Below are positions 26,201-34,158 of a stretch of 64,000 nucleotides of DNA, piece by piece. Origin of the DNA: LMUY01 sp965198895 (GTDB lineage Bacteria > Pseudomonadota > Alphaproteobacteria > Acetobacterales > Acetobacteraceae); NCBI GenBank assembly GCA_965198895.1, contig OZ240676.1:2914001-2978000 (forward strand), in the 5' to 3' direction. A model generated the notes under the pieces. The model was given only the letters and a program-made list of their open reading frames with translations. It searched no databases and was not told the origin of the DNA. Both the position numbers and the translations under genes were made by a program. Every line of letters starts with the position of its first letter. Within the stretch, counting starts at the first letter, position 1.

Positions 26201-27439
26201 ATGACCGACGCTACCGACGCGCGGCTCGCGGCGCAGTACGAGGCCTATCCCTACCCCGCGCGCGACCCGGCGGAGGAGGCGAGGCGGCTGGTGATCGGCA
26301 GCCCGAGCCACCTGCGGGAGATCGACCACTGGGTGTTCGGTGCCACCCGCCCCCGCTCCCACCCGTTACGCGCCCTGGTGGCGGGCGGCGGCACCGGCGA
26401 CGGCGCGATCATGCTGGCGCAGCAGCTTGCAACCGCAGGGCGGCCGGGCCGGGTCACGTATCTGGACCGCTCTGCCGCGGCCGCTGCGATCGCCAAGGCG
26501 AGGGCGCGCACCCGCGGGTTGGACATCGACTGGCAGGAGGGGTCGTTGCTGGACCTGCCCGGCTCCGGGCTCGGTCCGTTCGACTACATCGATTGCTGCG
26601 GCGTGCTGCACCATCTGCCCGACCCGGCGGCAGGCCTGCAGGCGCTGCTCTCGGTGCTCGCGCCGGGCGGCGGGTTGGGGCTGATGGTCTACGCCCCCCA
26701 CGGCCGGACCGGGGTGTACGAGTTGCAAGACGCCCTCCGGATGCTGGCGCCCGAAGCGGAGCCGCCGGCCACAAGGTTGGACACGGCCCGGCGGGTGATG
26801 CGGACTTTGCCGGAGTCGGCCTGGCTGCGGCGCAACACCCTGTTCGCCGACCATCTGACCGGGGGCGATGCCGGGTTGTACGACCTGCTGCTGAACCCGC
26901 GGGATCGCGCCTACGACGTGCCCGCGGTGGCAGGGCTGCTGGCGGCGGCCGGTCTGCAAATCACCTGCTGGATGGAGCCGTTGCGCTACGACCCGGCGAT
27001 CTACCTGCCCGATGCCAAGCTGCGCGCCCGTGCCGCTGCCCTTCCCCCCATCGAACGCGCTGCCTTGGCCGAGGCGCTCTGCGGCAACATGAGCACCCAT
27101 GTGGTCTACGCGGTGCGCTCGGCCGATGCGCCGCCCGTGCCGGATGGCACGGACCCGGCCGCCACTCCCGTGATGCGGGAGATGGGCGGGGCCGACTTGG
27201 CGAAGCACGTCCGGCCCGACGGCACGCTGCCCTTCCTGTTCGACGGCCTGCGCGCGCCGGTGCCGCTGCCATCGCTGGCCGCGGCGATCCTGCGCCTGGT
27301 GGACGGCGACCGCAGTGTGGGCGAGATCGCCGCTGCCTTCAGCGGCCGGGTGTCACCGGAGGCATTTGGCCGGGCTTGGCGGGACACATACGGCCCGCTC
27401 TCGGCGCTTAACCGGCTACTGCTGTCGCCACCGCCTTGA
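26201..27439 (+). CDS. Class I SAM-dependent methyltransferase with C-terminal extension
   Basis: This 412-residue protein has a Rossmann methyltransferase domain: motif I LVAGGGTGDGAIMLAQQLA (~58-76), acidic loop VTYLDRS, and FDYIDCCGVLHHLPDPAAGLQALLSVLAPGG. A C-terminal region of about 200 residues follows, with a small winged-helix-like end (LVDGDRSVGEIAAAFSGRV) that resembles PqqD-like or methyltransferase-regulatory domains. The substrate is unknown. The N-terminus QYEAYPYPARDPAEE is shared with many uncharacterised methyltransferases. The TGA stop overlaps the TTG start of the YdcF-like gene, so the two are translationally coupled. Confidence 0.88.
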   Translation: MTDATDARLAAQYEAYPYPARDPAEEARRLVIGSPSHLREIDHWVFGATRPRSHPLRALVAGGGTGDGAIMLAQQLATAGRPGRVTYLDRSAAAAAIAKARARTRGLDIDWQEGSLLDLPGSGLGPFDYIDCCGVLHHLPDPAAGLQALLSVLAPGGGLGLMVYAPHGRTGVYELQDALRMLAPEAEPPATRLDTARRVMRTLPESAWLRRNTLFADHLTGGDAGLYDLLLNPRDRAYDVPAVAGLLAAAGLQITCWMEPLRYDPAIYLPDAKLRARAAALPPIERAALAEALCGNMSTHVVYAVRSADAPPVPDGTDPAATPVMREMGGADLAKHVRPDGTLPFLFDGLRAPVPLPSLAAAILRLVDGDRSVGEIAAAFSGRVSPEAFGRAWRDTYGPLSALNRLLLSPPP

Positions 27440-27912
27440 GCACGATCGTGATTTTCGGCTGTGGCGTGCTGAAAGGTGGCCGTCCGAGCCCGACCCTACG
27501 GGCCCGGGTGGAGGCGGCGTTCCGCTGCGGCGGCACGGCGGCCGACTACATGCCTACCGGTGCCATTGGCCGCCACCCGCCGTCCGAGGCCCGGGTGATG
27601 GCGGGGCTGTTGATGCGGATGGGGGTGCCTGCCGCGCAAATCACGCTGGAGGAGACGGCGACGGACACGCTGTCCTCAGCGGTGGCCTGCGCCATGCTGC
27701 TGAAGGGCAGGACGGGCCGCGTGCGCATCGTGTCGAGCGGCTATCACCTGCCGCGGTGCCTGATGCTGATGTGGATGGCGGGGGTGCCTTGCGTGCCGTG
27801 CCCCGCCCCGCCCCGGCCCAATTGGGCCTGGTATTGGCGCATGCGGGAGGCGGCGGCGTTGCCGTATGACGCCGTGCTGATGGCGCTGCGGTGGTTTGGG
27901 CTGGACCGGTAG
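27436..27912 (+). CDS. YdcF/SanA-like DUF218 protein
   Basis: A 158-residue protein of the ElyC/SanA/YdcF (DUF218) family. It opens with STIVIFGCGVLKGGRPSPTLRARVEAA, followed by the substrate-loop equivalents EARVMAGLLMRMGVPAAQITLEETATDTLSSA and a conserved SSGYHLPR. Unlike SanA and ElyC it has no membrane anchor, so it should be cytoplasmic. Start is TTG at 27436, overlapping the methyltransferase stop as TTGA. The C-terminal MREAAALPYDAVLMALRW is amphipathic. DUF218 members have been linked to envelope integrity or nucleotide-cofactor binding, but no reaction is assigned here. Confidence 0.82.
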   Translation: MSTIVIFGCGVLKGGRPSPTLRARVEAAFRCGGTAADYMPTGAIGRHPPSEARVMAGLLMRMGVPAAQITLEETATDTLSSAVACAMLLKGRTGRVRIVSSGYHLPRCLMLMWMAGVPCVPCPAPPRPNWAWYWRMREAAALPYDAVLMALRWFGLDR

Positions 27913-27970
27913 GCAACCCGGTCTCGACGATCGGCGTTCGGAGCTCGATTCCACAACGAAAGAACCCCTC

Positions 27971-28375
27971 ATGAGCATGTTCGGCACGATCATGTCCAAG
28001 ATCTTCGGCCACCCCGCCGCCGCCCCAGCCGTAACCGAGGCGGCCGCAACGCCGGCCCCTACCCCAACCGACACCACGGTGCAGCAGCCGGTGGCTACGG
28101 CGCCCGCCTCACAGCCAGTGGATGTCGGCGCCGTGCTGGCCGCGATGGCAGCGCAGAACGGGCAGAAGCTGAATTACCAAACGTCGATCGTCGATCTGCT
28201 GAAGCTGCTCGACCTGGATAGCAGCCTGGAGGCCCGCAAGACGCTTGCAGGCGAACTGCACTACACCGGCAGCACCGATGACAGTGCCTCGATGAATGTG
28301 TGGCTGCACAAGGAGGTCATGACCAAGCTCGAGGAAAACGGCGGCAAGGTTCCCGCCGAACTCAAGGCCGCCTGA
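27971..28375 (+). CDS. DUF3597 family protein
   Basis: A 134-residue protein with the DUF3597 pattern: an N-terminal MSMFGTIMSKIFGHPAA, a Pro/Thr/Ala-rich linker (residues ~15-50), then a compact domain VDVGAVLAAMAAQNGQKLNYQTSIVDLLKLLDLDSSLEARKTLAGELHYTG and SASMNVWLHKEVM. The domain resembles LysM-neighbouring modules of unknown function. It is a single gene 58 bp after the YdcF-like gene. Its stop lies 26 bp before the IS110 insertion, so the IS has landed in its downstream repeat and probably altered transcription termination there. Confidence 0.88.
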   Translation: MSMFGTIMSKIFGHPAAAPAVTEAAATPAPTPTDTTVQQPVATAPASQPVDVGAVLAAMAAQNGQKLNYQTSIVDLLKLLDLDSSLEARKTLAGELHYTGSTDDSASMNVWLHKEVMTKLEENGGKVPAELKAA

Positions 28376-28416
28376 GGACTCTCCCTCTCCAATTGGGGGG
28401 GACTCCCCACCAGTTA

Positions 28417-29661
28417 TCAAGGGGTTTGTTTCGCATGAGATACCTCGTGCGTGGGGTCGTAGGCGGTTCGGCTTGTGAGCATGACGCAAGCGACGCCGAG
28501 CAGGCGATCGGCTACGGTGCGTAGAGCTCGGCCGTGGGAGTGCCCACGAGCGCGTAGAGCGCTGTAGCGGGCTCTGCTTCTCGCATCATGCTGTGTTGCG
28601 ACCCGAGCCCAATGGTAGACGGCCTGCCGCAGCCGGTTGGAGCAGGCCTGCCTCATTTCAACCCGGCAGGACTTGCCGCTGCGCTTGGTGACCGGGGCGA
28701 CACCGGTCAGGGTTCGCAGAGCGTGGTAGTCTCGCGCCTGGATGGCTTGGTAGGCCTCCGCGAGCAGCGTGGCGAGGACGATCCTTCCCACCCCCGGCAA
28801 GGAGCGCAGGATCGCCGCGTCGCGCTGCTCGGCCGCTTGCCCCGGCTCGGGCTCCGGTCCGGCCAGTTGCTCGACCAGCGCGTCCAGACGCCGGGTCACG
28901 TCTCTAATCTGCCGGTTGACCAGGTGCAGACGCTCGGCCGTAGCCGCAATGTGCGCACAAGCCGCCTCTACGGTGCCTGGTGCCACGGTCAGCGCCGGCC
29001 GCTTCACGATAGCCAGCACGTCGACTGCGCCGATACGGCGAATGCGATGGCTGACCAAGAGCCGGGCAACCTTCATTTCCGTCAGGCGCGTAGCCTCGGC
29101 AGGTGTTGGCGCTTTGGCCCATAACGCCAACACCCACTCCGCCCCGATATCATCGGTCAGATCGAGGAATTGCGGGTAATAGCGCCACAGCTGCTGACGC
29201 ACGCGGTTGCTCAGCCTGACCCGTTCGCCCTTGAGCTCCTCGGCCATGCGCGACCACTCGCGAAGCTCGACGACGGTCGGGTCCATTGCCTGGACCCGAC
29301 GAAAGCAGTGCCGATCGGTGCGTAACGACGACGCCAAGACGAGCGCGTCGCGCCGGTCGTCTTTGGCGCCGGCCGGGGAGAAGCGATCGCGGAAGCGGTC
29401 GAGCTGCTTGGGGTTGATGGCGAACACGGCGACGCCGCGGTCCATCAGCGCCTCGACAATCGGCCCGTGTGGCGTTTCGATGCCGACGGCGATCTGCCCT
29501 GGCTTTTCAGTTTGGCCGCAAAGCCAGTCGACCATGCCGCCAATCCCGCCAGCATCGTGGGCGAAGGCGCGCTGGATCGGCTCGCCAGTGCCGGTCAGGC
29601 AGACTTGGTGTTCGGTGCTCGCCCAGTCGACGCCGACGAAGACGAGCGGTTCAGTGTCCAT
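28417..29661 (-). CDS. IS110-family transposase (bridge-RNA-guided type DEDD recombinase)
   Basis: A 414-residue transposase. The N-terminal RuvC-like domain carries the DEDD residues in VGVDWAS, AVGIETPHG and AKDDRRDA; the C-terminal Tnp_20 domain has LPGVGRIVLATLLAE (helix-hairpin-helix-like) and GVAPVTKRSGKS with the Ser expected to be the nucleophile. The ATG at 29661 is chosen because AGGAGG stands 5 bases before it; a GTG two codons earlier overlaps that ribosome site. The reading frame is intact. IS110-family recombinases are known to use an RNA from the element's non-coding end to choose both donor and target. Confidence 0.95.
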   Translation of the reverse strand: MDTEPLVFVGVDWASTEHQVCLTGTGEPIQRAFAHDAGGIGGMVDWLCGQTEKPGQIAVGIETPHGPIVEALMDRGVAVFAINPKQLDRFRDRFSPAGAKDDRRDALVLASSLRTDRHCFRRVQAMDPTVVELREWSRMAEELKGERVRLSNRVRQQLWRYYPQFLDLTDDIGAEWVLALWAKAPTPAEATRLTEMKVARLLVSHRIRRIGAVDVLAIVKRPALTVAPGTVEAACAHIAATAERLHLVNRQIRDVTRRLDALVEQLAGPEPEPGQAAEQRDAAILRSLPGVGRIVLATLLAEAYQAIQARDYHALRTLTGVAPVTKRSGKSCRVEMRQACSNRLRQAVYHWARVATQHDARSRARYSALRARGHSHGRALRTVADRLLGVACVMLTSRTAYDPTHEVSHAKQTP

Positions 29662-29699
29662 GGGCACCTCCTGTTTGCGATAATGCCGAGCCGCCGCAT

Positions 29700-29860
29700 T
29701 GCTTCACCGTTCCCTGTACTGGCGCTCGTGGCTGCAATCGACCAAGGCGCGACTCCCCACTGGGTGTGCAACACGGGGCGACCGGAAGAGGCGCGCGTCC
29801 CCCCCAGGTGCTCGCGGCACAGGGGGCGAAAGGCTACTCTCAACCAGCCGGCCCGACACG
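29700..29860 (-). ncRNA. Candidate IS110 bridge RNA with four guide-like segments
   Basis: This non-coding stretch upstream of the transposase lies where IS110 bridge RNAs are encoded. Reading 5' to 3' on the minus strand, four segments match the two junctions in the known order. GCCCCCT (29821-29827) has the same sense as the right flank. TGGGGGGGAC (29797-29806) is identical to plus-strand 28394-28403. GTGGGGAGTC (29751-29760) is the complement of 28401-28410. GTACAGGG (29712-29719) matches GTACAAGG at the right junction with one difference, compatible with a G-T wobble. The two 10-mers are strong and the other two weak because of low complexity. The RNA ends and secondary structure were not computed. 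Confidence 0.6.
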
Positions 29861-29898
29861 GCTATGATGCCTCATAAACCGCAGGCAAACAGGTACAA

Positions 29899-29982
29899 GG
29901 GGGCCGGGGTGAGGGGTGATCCAGGCACGGGCCGCCGGTGGCGTGACCACCCCTCACCGAACCCTCGCGGGGAGGGGCTCCT
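29899..29982. repeat. Right remnant of the palindromic repeat split by the IS element
   Basis: GGGGGCCGGGGTGAGGGGTG is followed by GTGACCACCCCTCACCG and CTCGCGGGGAGGGGCTCC, matching in arrangement the intact repeat at 53067-53206. The missing left stem CTCCCTCTCCAATTGGGG is found on the other side of the IS at 28381-28398. The 323-bp gene-free stretch 29662-29984 therefore contains only the IS 5' non-coding end and this repeat remnant. Confidence 0.75.
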
Positions 29983-29984
29983 AC

Positions 29985-30923
29985 CTATCGAACCAGCGAC
30001 GGGCTCCAGATCGCCATCGGTAGCCCGACAGCGCTATCCAACCCGAGCCGCTGGCTGATCAGCCCCAAGGTGGCGCCCAGCGTGCGGTCATACCAACTGC
30101 CGGTCCGCAGATCCCGGATCGGCAACGTCTCGCCCACGCTCTTCTCGCGCGACAACCACGCCCGGGCTTCCGGCTCGCCGCCGATCTCGTCGACCAGTCC
30201 CAGTGCAAGCGCCTGCCGCCCGCTATACGCCCGGCCATCCGCCAACTGCCGCACGCGGGCTTCGTCCATGTGGCGGCCCTGCGCCACCATCGTCACGAAC
30301 TGGCCGAACAGATCCCCGACCAGCCCCTGCAGGTAGTCCCGTCCCGCCGGCGAGAGCCCGTGGGTGAACGACGGTTGGTCCTTCAGCGGCCCCGAAATGA
30401 TCGCATCCGCCGTAATCCCGACCTTGTCCAGCAGCCCGCCCGCGCTCGCCGTCTCCAGGATCACGCCGATCGACCCGGTGAGCGTCGCATTGCTCGCGAA
30501 GATCCGCGCCGTGGGCAGGCTGATCATGTAGCCAGCCGAGGCCGCCGTGCCGCCCATCACCGTCACCACGGGCTTCACCGCCGCAACTCGCTCCAAGGCG
30601 TCGTGCAGATCCTCGCCACCCGCCACGCTGCCGCCGGGGCTGTCCACGTGCAGCACCACCGCGGCCACGCTGCGGTCCTTGGCCAACGCGCTCACCGCCT
30701 CGATCAGACGGCGGTCGTCGGTGATGATGCCGGTGACGGTCACCCGCGTGACATGGCGCTCACCCGGCAACGCACCGGGCCGCACGCGAGCCACGACGGC
30801 GCCGATCGCGCAGATCACGGCCAGGACTGTCAGCACCCGCCAAAAGACAAGGCGGCGCTTGAGGCGCCGCCTGTCCAGTAGAAGGTCTGCTTCTAGTCCA
30901 CCAGGTCCAAGATGGGCGGACAA
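29985..30923 (-). CDS. sppA: Signal peptide peptidase SppA, short S49 form
   Basis: A membrane-anchored serine protease that degrades cleaved signal peptides. This 312-residue protein has one N-terminal membrane helix (~25-46, VFWRVLTVLAVICAIGAVVA) after a basic start, then a single S49 domain. It contains HVDSPGGSVAGGEDLHDAL, the nucleophile Ser129 in GGTAASAGYM and the general-base Lys181 in GPLKDQPSF, as in the short Bacillus-type SppA that forms an octamer. It lies 6 bp downstream of rpsA on the same strand, a frequent alphaproteobacterial arrangement, and is probably co-transcribed with it. Its end borders the IS-split repeat. Confidence 0.95.
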   Translation of the reverse strand: MSAHLGPGGLEADLLLDRRRLKRRLVFWRVLTVLAVICAIGAVVARVRPGALPGERHVTRVTVTGIITDDRRLIEAVSALAKDRSVAAVVLHVDSPGGSVAGGEDLHDALERVAAVKPVVTVMGGTAASAGYMISLPTARIFASNATLTGSIGVILETASAGGLLDKVGITADAIISGPLKDQPSFTHGLSPAGRDYLQGLVGDLFGQFVTMVAQGRHMDEARVRQLADGRAYSGRQALALGLVDEIGGEPEARAWLSREKSVGETLPIRDLRTGSWYDRTLGATLGLISQRLGLDSAVGLPMAIWSPSLVR

Positions 30924-30929
30924 CCGGGG

Positions 30930-32657
30930 TTACTCGCCCTGCTGGTTCCGGCGACGGATCGCCGCACCGAGGATATCGCCCAGCGACGCGCCGCTGTCGG
31001 ACGTGCCGAACTCGGCCACCGCCTGCTTGTCCTCCTCGATCTCGCGCCCCTTGATGGTGAGCGATAGCTTGCGGGCGGCGCGGTCGATCGCGGTGATCTT
31101 GGCATCGACCTTCTCGCCCACGGCGAAGCGGTCGGGGCGCTGATCGCCCTTGTCGCGGGCCAGTTCGGCGCGGCGGATGAAGCCGGTGAGGACCTCGTCC
31201 ACCTTCACCTCGATGCCGTTGGCCTGGACCGCGGTCACCACGCAGGTAACGACCTGGCCCTTGGCGACGCGGCTGAGCGTATCGGCCGCCGGGTCATCAT
31301 GCAGCTGCTTGATGCCGAGCGAGATGCGCTCCTTCTCCACGTCGACGTCGAGCACCTTGGCGCGGACGATGTTGCCCTTCTCGTACTTGGCCATCGCCAG
31401 CTCGCCCGGCTCGTCCCACGAAATGTCGGACATGTGGACCATGCCGTCGATGTCGTCGGAGATACCGATGAACAGGCCGAACTCGGTGATGTTGCGCACC
31501 TCGCCCTCGACCTCGGAGCCGACCGGATGGATGTCGGTGAACTCCTCCCACGGGTTGCGCTGGACCTGCTTGAGGCCGAGCGAAATCCGGCGCTTGGAGC
31601 TGTCCACGTCCAGCACGACCACGTCCACTTCCTGCGAGGTGGACACGATCTTGCCGGGGTGCACGTTCTTCTTGGTCCAGCTCATCTCGGAGACATGGAC
31701 CAGGCCCTCGACGCCCGGCTCCAGCTCCACGAAGGCGCCGTAGTCGGTGATGTTGGTCACGCGGCCGGTGTACTTGGCGCCCGGCGGATACTTCGCCGCC
31801 ACACCTTCCCACGGATCGGCCTCGAGCTGCTTCATGCCGAGGCTGATGCGCTGTGTCTCCGCGTTGAAGCGGATGACCTGAACGCGCACGGCCTGGCCGA
31901 TCTGCAGCGCCTCGGACGGATGGTTGATGCGGCGCCATGCGACGTCGGTCACGTGCAACAGGCCGTCCACGCCACCCAGGTCCACGAAGGCGCCGTAATC
32001 GGTGATGTTCTTCACCACGCCGTCCAGGATCATGCCTTCCTTGAGGCCCTGGATCAGCTCGGACCGCTGCTCGGCGCGGGTTTCCTCGAGTACCGCGCGG
32101 CGGCTGACCACGATGTTGCCGCGGGCGCGGTCCATCTTCAGGATCTGGAACGGCTGCGGCATGCCCATCAGCGGGCCGACATCGCGCACCGGGCGGATAT
32201 CGACCTGGGAGCCCGGCAGGAACGCCACGGCGCCGCCGAGGTCCACGGTGAAGCCGCCCTTGACCCGGCCATAGATCGTGCCGTTGACGCGGATCTGCGC
32301 CTCGAACGCCTTCTCCAGGTTGGTCCAGGCTTCCTCGCGGCGTGCCTTCTCGCGCGATAGCACGATGGCGCCGTCACGGTCCTCGTAGCGCTCGACGAAC
32401 AGTTCGATCAGGTCGCCGGGCTTGACCTCGGGGGCAGCGCCCGGAGGGCCGAATTCCTTCAGAGCAACGCGACCCTCGGATTTGAGGCCGACATCGACGA
32501 TGGCGAATTCGTCGGTCAGGCGGAGCACGCGGCCGGTGACGACGGAGCCATCGAAGCCGGTATCCCGGCCGAGGGTCTCGTCGAGGAGGGAGGCGAAGTC
32601 CTCTCCACCCGGATTGTGCGAATTGGAGTAGTCGTAGGCGACGGCGCTGGATGCCAT
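30930..32657 (-). CDS. rpsA: 30S ribosomal protein S1
   Basis: S1 binds mRNA on the small subunit and is needed to initiate translation of most messages. The 575-residue protein has six S1 (OB-fold) repeats, seen as recurring units such as GRVLRLTDEFAIVDVGLKSEG, GVVKNITDYGAFVDLGGVDGLLHVTD, GRVTNITDYGAFVELEPGVEGLVHVSE and GEVRNITEFGLFIGISDDIDGMVHMSD; the length is normal. The ATG at 32657 has only a weak AGGA about 12 bases upstream, common for rpsA, which is usually autoregulated. Cmk and aroA, its normal neighbours upstream, are still on the same strand but separated by the Fic gene. Confidence 0.98.
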   Translation of the reverse strand: MASSAVAYDYSNSHNPGGEDFASLLDETLGRDTGFDGSVVTGRVLRLTDEFAIVDVGLKSEGRVALKEFGPPGAAPEVKPGDLIELFVERYEDRDGAIVLSREKARREEAWTNLEKAFEAQIRVNGTIYGRVKGGFTVDLGGAVAFLPGSQVDIRPVRDVGPLMGMPQPFQILKMDRARGNIVVSRRAVLEETRAEQRSELIQGLKEGMILDGVVKNITDYGAFVDLGGVDGLLHVTDVAWRRINHPSEALQIGQAVRVQVIRFNAETQRISLGMKQLEADPWEGVAAKYPPGAKYTGRVTNITDYGAFVELEPGVEGLVHVSEMSWTKKNVHPGKIVSTSQEVDVVVLDVDSSKRRISLGLKQVQRNPWEEFTDIHPVGSEVEGEVRNITEFGLFIGISDDIDGMVHMSDISWDEPGELAMAKYEKGNIVRAKVLDVDVEKERISLGIKQLHDDPAADTLSRVAKGQVVTCVVTAVQANGIEVKVDEVLTGFIRRAELARDKGDQRPDRFAVGEKVDAKITAIDRAARKLSLTIKGREIEEDKQAVAEFGTSDSGASLGDILGAAIRRRNQQGE

Positions 32658-32976
32658 GAGGGTCAGTTATTCCTGTCGGGGGCGCGGGAGCGCTGGTTGT
32701 GTGCGCGAACCGCTCGACGCGGCCTACGGCTTGCCCGTGGTTAACGGGCCGGGTTTACGGGGTTATCGGGGCGCAAAGACAACGTTTGGGGTGGGGGAGT
32801 CAAGGAAATCCGAGGGCCCCGCCACCGAACGGCTTCCCAGCTATTAGCTAAGACAACCTAAACCCATTATCCCTTTCTAGGAATAAAGCTTACGAAAGGA
32901 TGCTTACAGTCATTAGTCGGTTAAAAATGCATAACGCCTTTTCCTTTCTTTAAAGGAACGCTAGAGAAGCTTCCTT
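32658..32976. promoter_or_regulatory. Divergent promoter region between rpsA and fic, with an AT-rich island
   Basis: This 319-bp gene-free stretch must carry the rpsA promoter (left) and the fic promoter (right). Bases ~32840-32975 are strikingly AT-rich for this genome. They contain the inverted pair CCTTTC (32872-32877) / GAAAGG (32894-32899), the direct repeat GCTTAC about 14 bp apart (~32887 and ~32902), and CCTTTCTTTAAAGG (hairpin) nearer the fic ATG. No confident -35/-10 pair could be fixed by eye. The base composition suggests this strip arrived together with fic. Confidence 0.5.
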
Positions 32977-34158
32977 ATGAAAGCTTCGCAACCGCACTCG
33001 GGACGAGCCGGCCGCTTCGACCACCGCCGGGTCGGGACCGAAGTGGTGAAGACGTTCCTTCCCGCGCCGTTGCCACCCAGGCCTCCCCTTGATGTAAGTA
33101 ACCTGCTGCGACCGCTGGAGCGGGCCAATCAGGCACTCGGCCGGCTGGATGGAGTGACGTCCATTCTCCCCGATCCGTCTCTGCTGATTTACATGTATGT
33201 CCGCAAGGAAGCGCTGCTCTCGTCCCAGATCGAGGGGACGCAATCGTCGCTGTCCGAGTTGCTGGAATTCGAGGCAGCGGAGAGTCCCGGTGCCCCGCTT
33301 CAGGATGTCGGCGAAGTCTCCAACTATGCCGCAGCCATGGATCATGGCCTAAGCCGCCTCCAGGGCGGTTTTCCGCTTTGCCTACGGCTGCTCTGCGAAA
33401 TTCATGCGGTCCTGCTCCGGGCGGGTCGCGGCCAAGAAAAGAACCCTGGCGAGTTCAGGTCCAGCCAGAACTGGATCGGCGGCAGCCGGCCCGGCAATGC
33501 CGCGTTCGTACCGCCCCCACCCGACCAGGTCGTCGACTGCATGGGCCAGCTCGAAACCTTCATCCACGATATCGACGATGGCTTGCCGACCTTGATCAGG
33601 GCCGGGTTGGCCCATGTCCAATTCGAGTCGATCCACCCCTTTCTTGACGGAAATGGACGGCTCGGCCGCCTTCTGATTACGCTCATGCTGTGTGAGCAGG
33701 GCATGCTTCAATCCCCGATGCTCTATCTCAGCCTGTTCCTGAAGAAGCAGCGCTCGTCCTATTACGGGCTGCTGCAAACCGTGCGCGAACGCGGGAATTG
33801 GGAAGAATGGCTCGAATTCTTCCTCGACGGAGTCACCGAAACGTCGAACCAGGCAGCCGAAACCGCCCGCAAGCTAATTGGCTTGTTCGACACAGACCGC
33901 AAGAAGATCGAAGCGCTCGGCCGCCCCGCATCGTCGGCGCTACGGGTCCATCACCACCTGCAGCAACGCCCATTGCTGACCATTCCGCAGGCCGTGAGGC
34001 TGCTGGGGCTGTCCCAGCCGACCGTTGGGAAATCCGTCCAGCATCTCGTATCGCTCGGAATCGTCAGGGAAACATCCGGGCGTCAACGGGGCCGCTCGTT
34101 CGTGTACGACGCCTATCTACGGCTCCTCGACGAGGGAACCGAACCGCTCACCAACTAG
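32977..34158 (+). CDS. Fic-domain protein with N-terminal autoinhibitory helix and winged-helix C-terminus
   Basis: Fic proteins usually transfer AMP from ATP to hydroxyl side chains of target proteins. This 393-residue protein has the Fic_N region with the inhibitory motif SSQIEGTQSS (82-91; Glu86 would block the ATP gamma-phosphate), then the catalytic motif HPFLDGNGRLGR (His220-Arg231), and a C-terminal winged helix (LLTIPQAVRLLGLSQPTVGKSVQHL, ~333-357). This is the class II Fic layout with a DNA-binding-like tail. It is encoded against the direction of rpsA and cmk, splits their usual linkage, has an AT-rich promoter, and its TAG stop overlaps the cmk stop (CTAG). A self-contained acquired regulatory or toxin-like module is inferred. 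Confidence 0.93.
   Translation: MKASQPHSGRAGRFDHRRVGTEVVKTFLPAPLPPRPPLDVSNLLRPLERANQALGRLDGVTSILPDPSLLIYMYVRKEALLSSQIEGTQSSLSELLEFEAAESPGAPLQDVGEVSNYAAAMDHGLSRLQGGFPLCLRLLCEIHAVLLRAGRGQEKNPGEFRSSQNWIGGSRPGNAAFVPPPPDQVVDCMGQLETFIHDIDDGLPTLIRAGLAHVQFESIHPFLDGNGRLGRLLITLMLCEQGMLQSPMLYLSLFLKKQRSSYYGLLQTVRERGNWEEWLEFFLDGVTETSNQAAETARKLIGLFDTDRKKIEALGRPASSALRVHHHLQQRPLLTIPQAVRLLGLSQPTVGKSVQHLVSLGIVRETSGRQRGRSFVYDAYLRLLDEGTEPLTN

Larger units (their letters stand above)
28402..29898 (-). mobile_element. IS110-family insertion sequence, about 1497 bp, inserted in an intergenic repeat
   Basis: The element holds one DEDD transposase gene, a very short (15-bp) 3' end and a 237-bp 5' non-coding end, the arrangement of the IS110 subgroup; no terminal inverted repeats are apparent, as usual for this family. 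I place the ends by a shared GG dinucleotide: left junction TGGGGG-GG-ACTCCCCAC (28394-28410) and right junction GTACAA-GG-GGGCCGGGG (29893-29909). Left flank CTCCCTCTCCAATTG and right flank GGCCGGGGTGAGGGG together resemble the intact repeat at 53067-53206, so the element split such a repeat. The transposase is full length, so the copy may be active. Confidence 0.88.
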
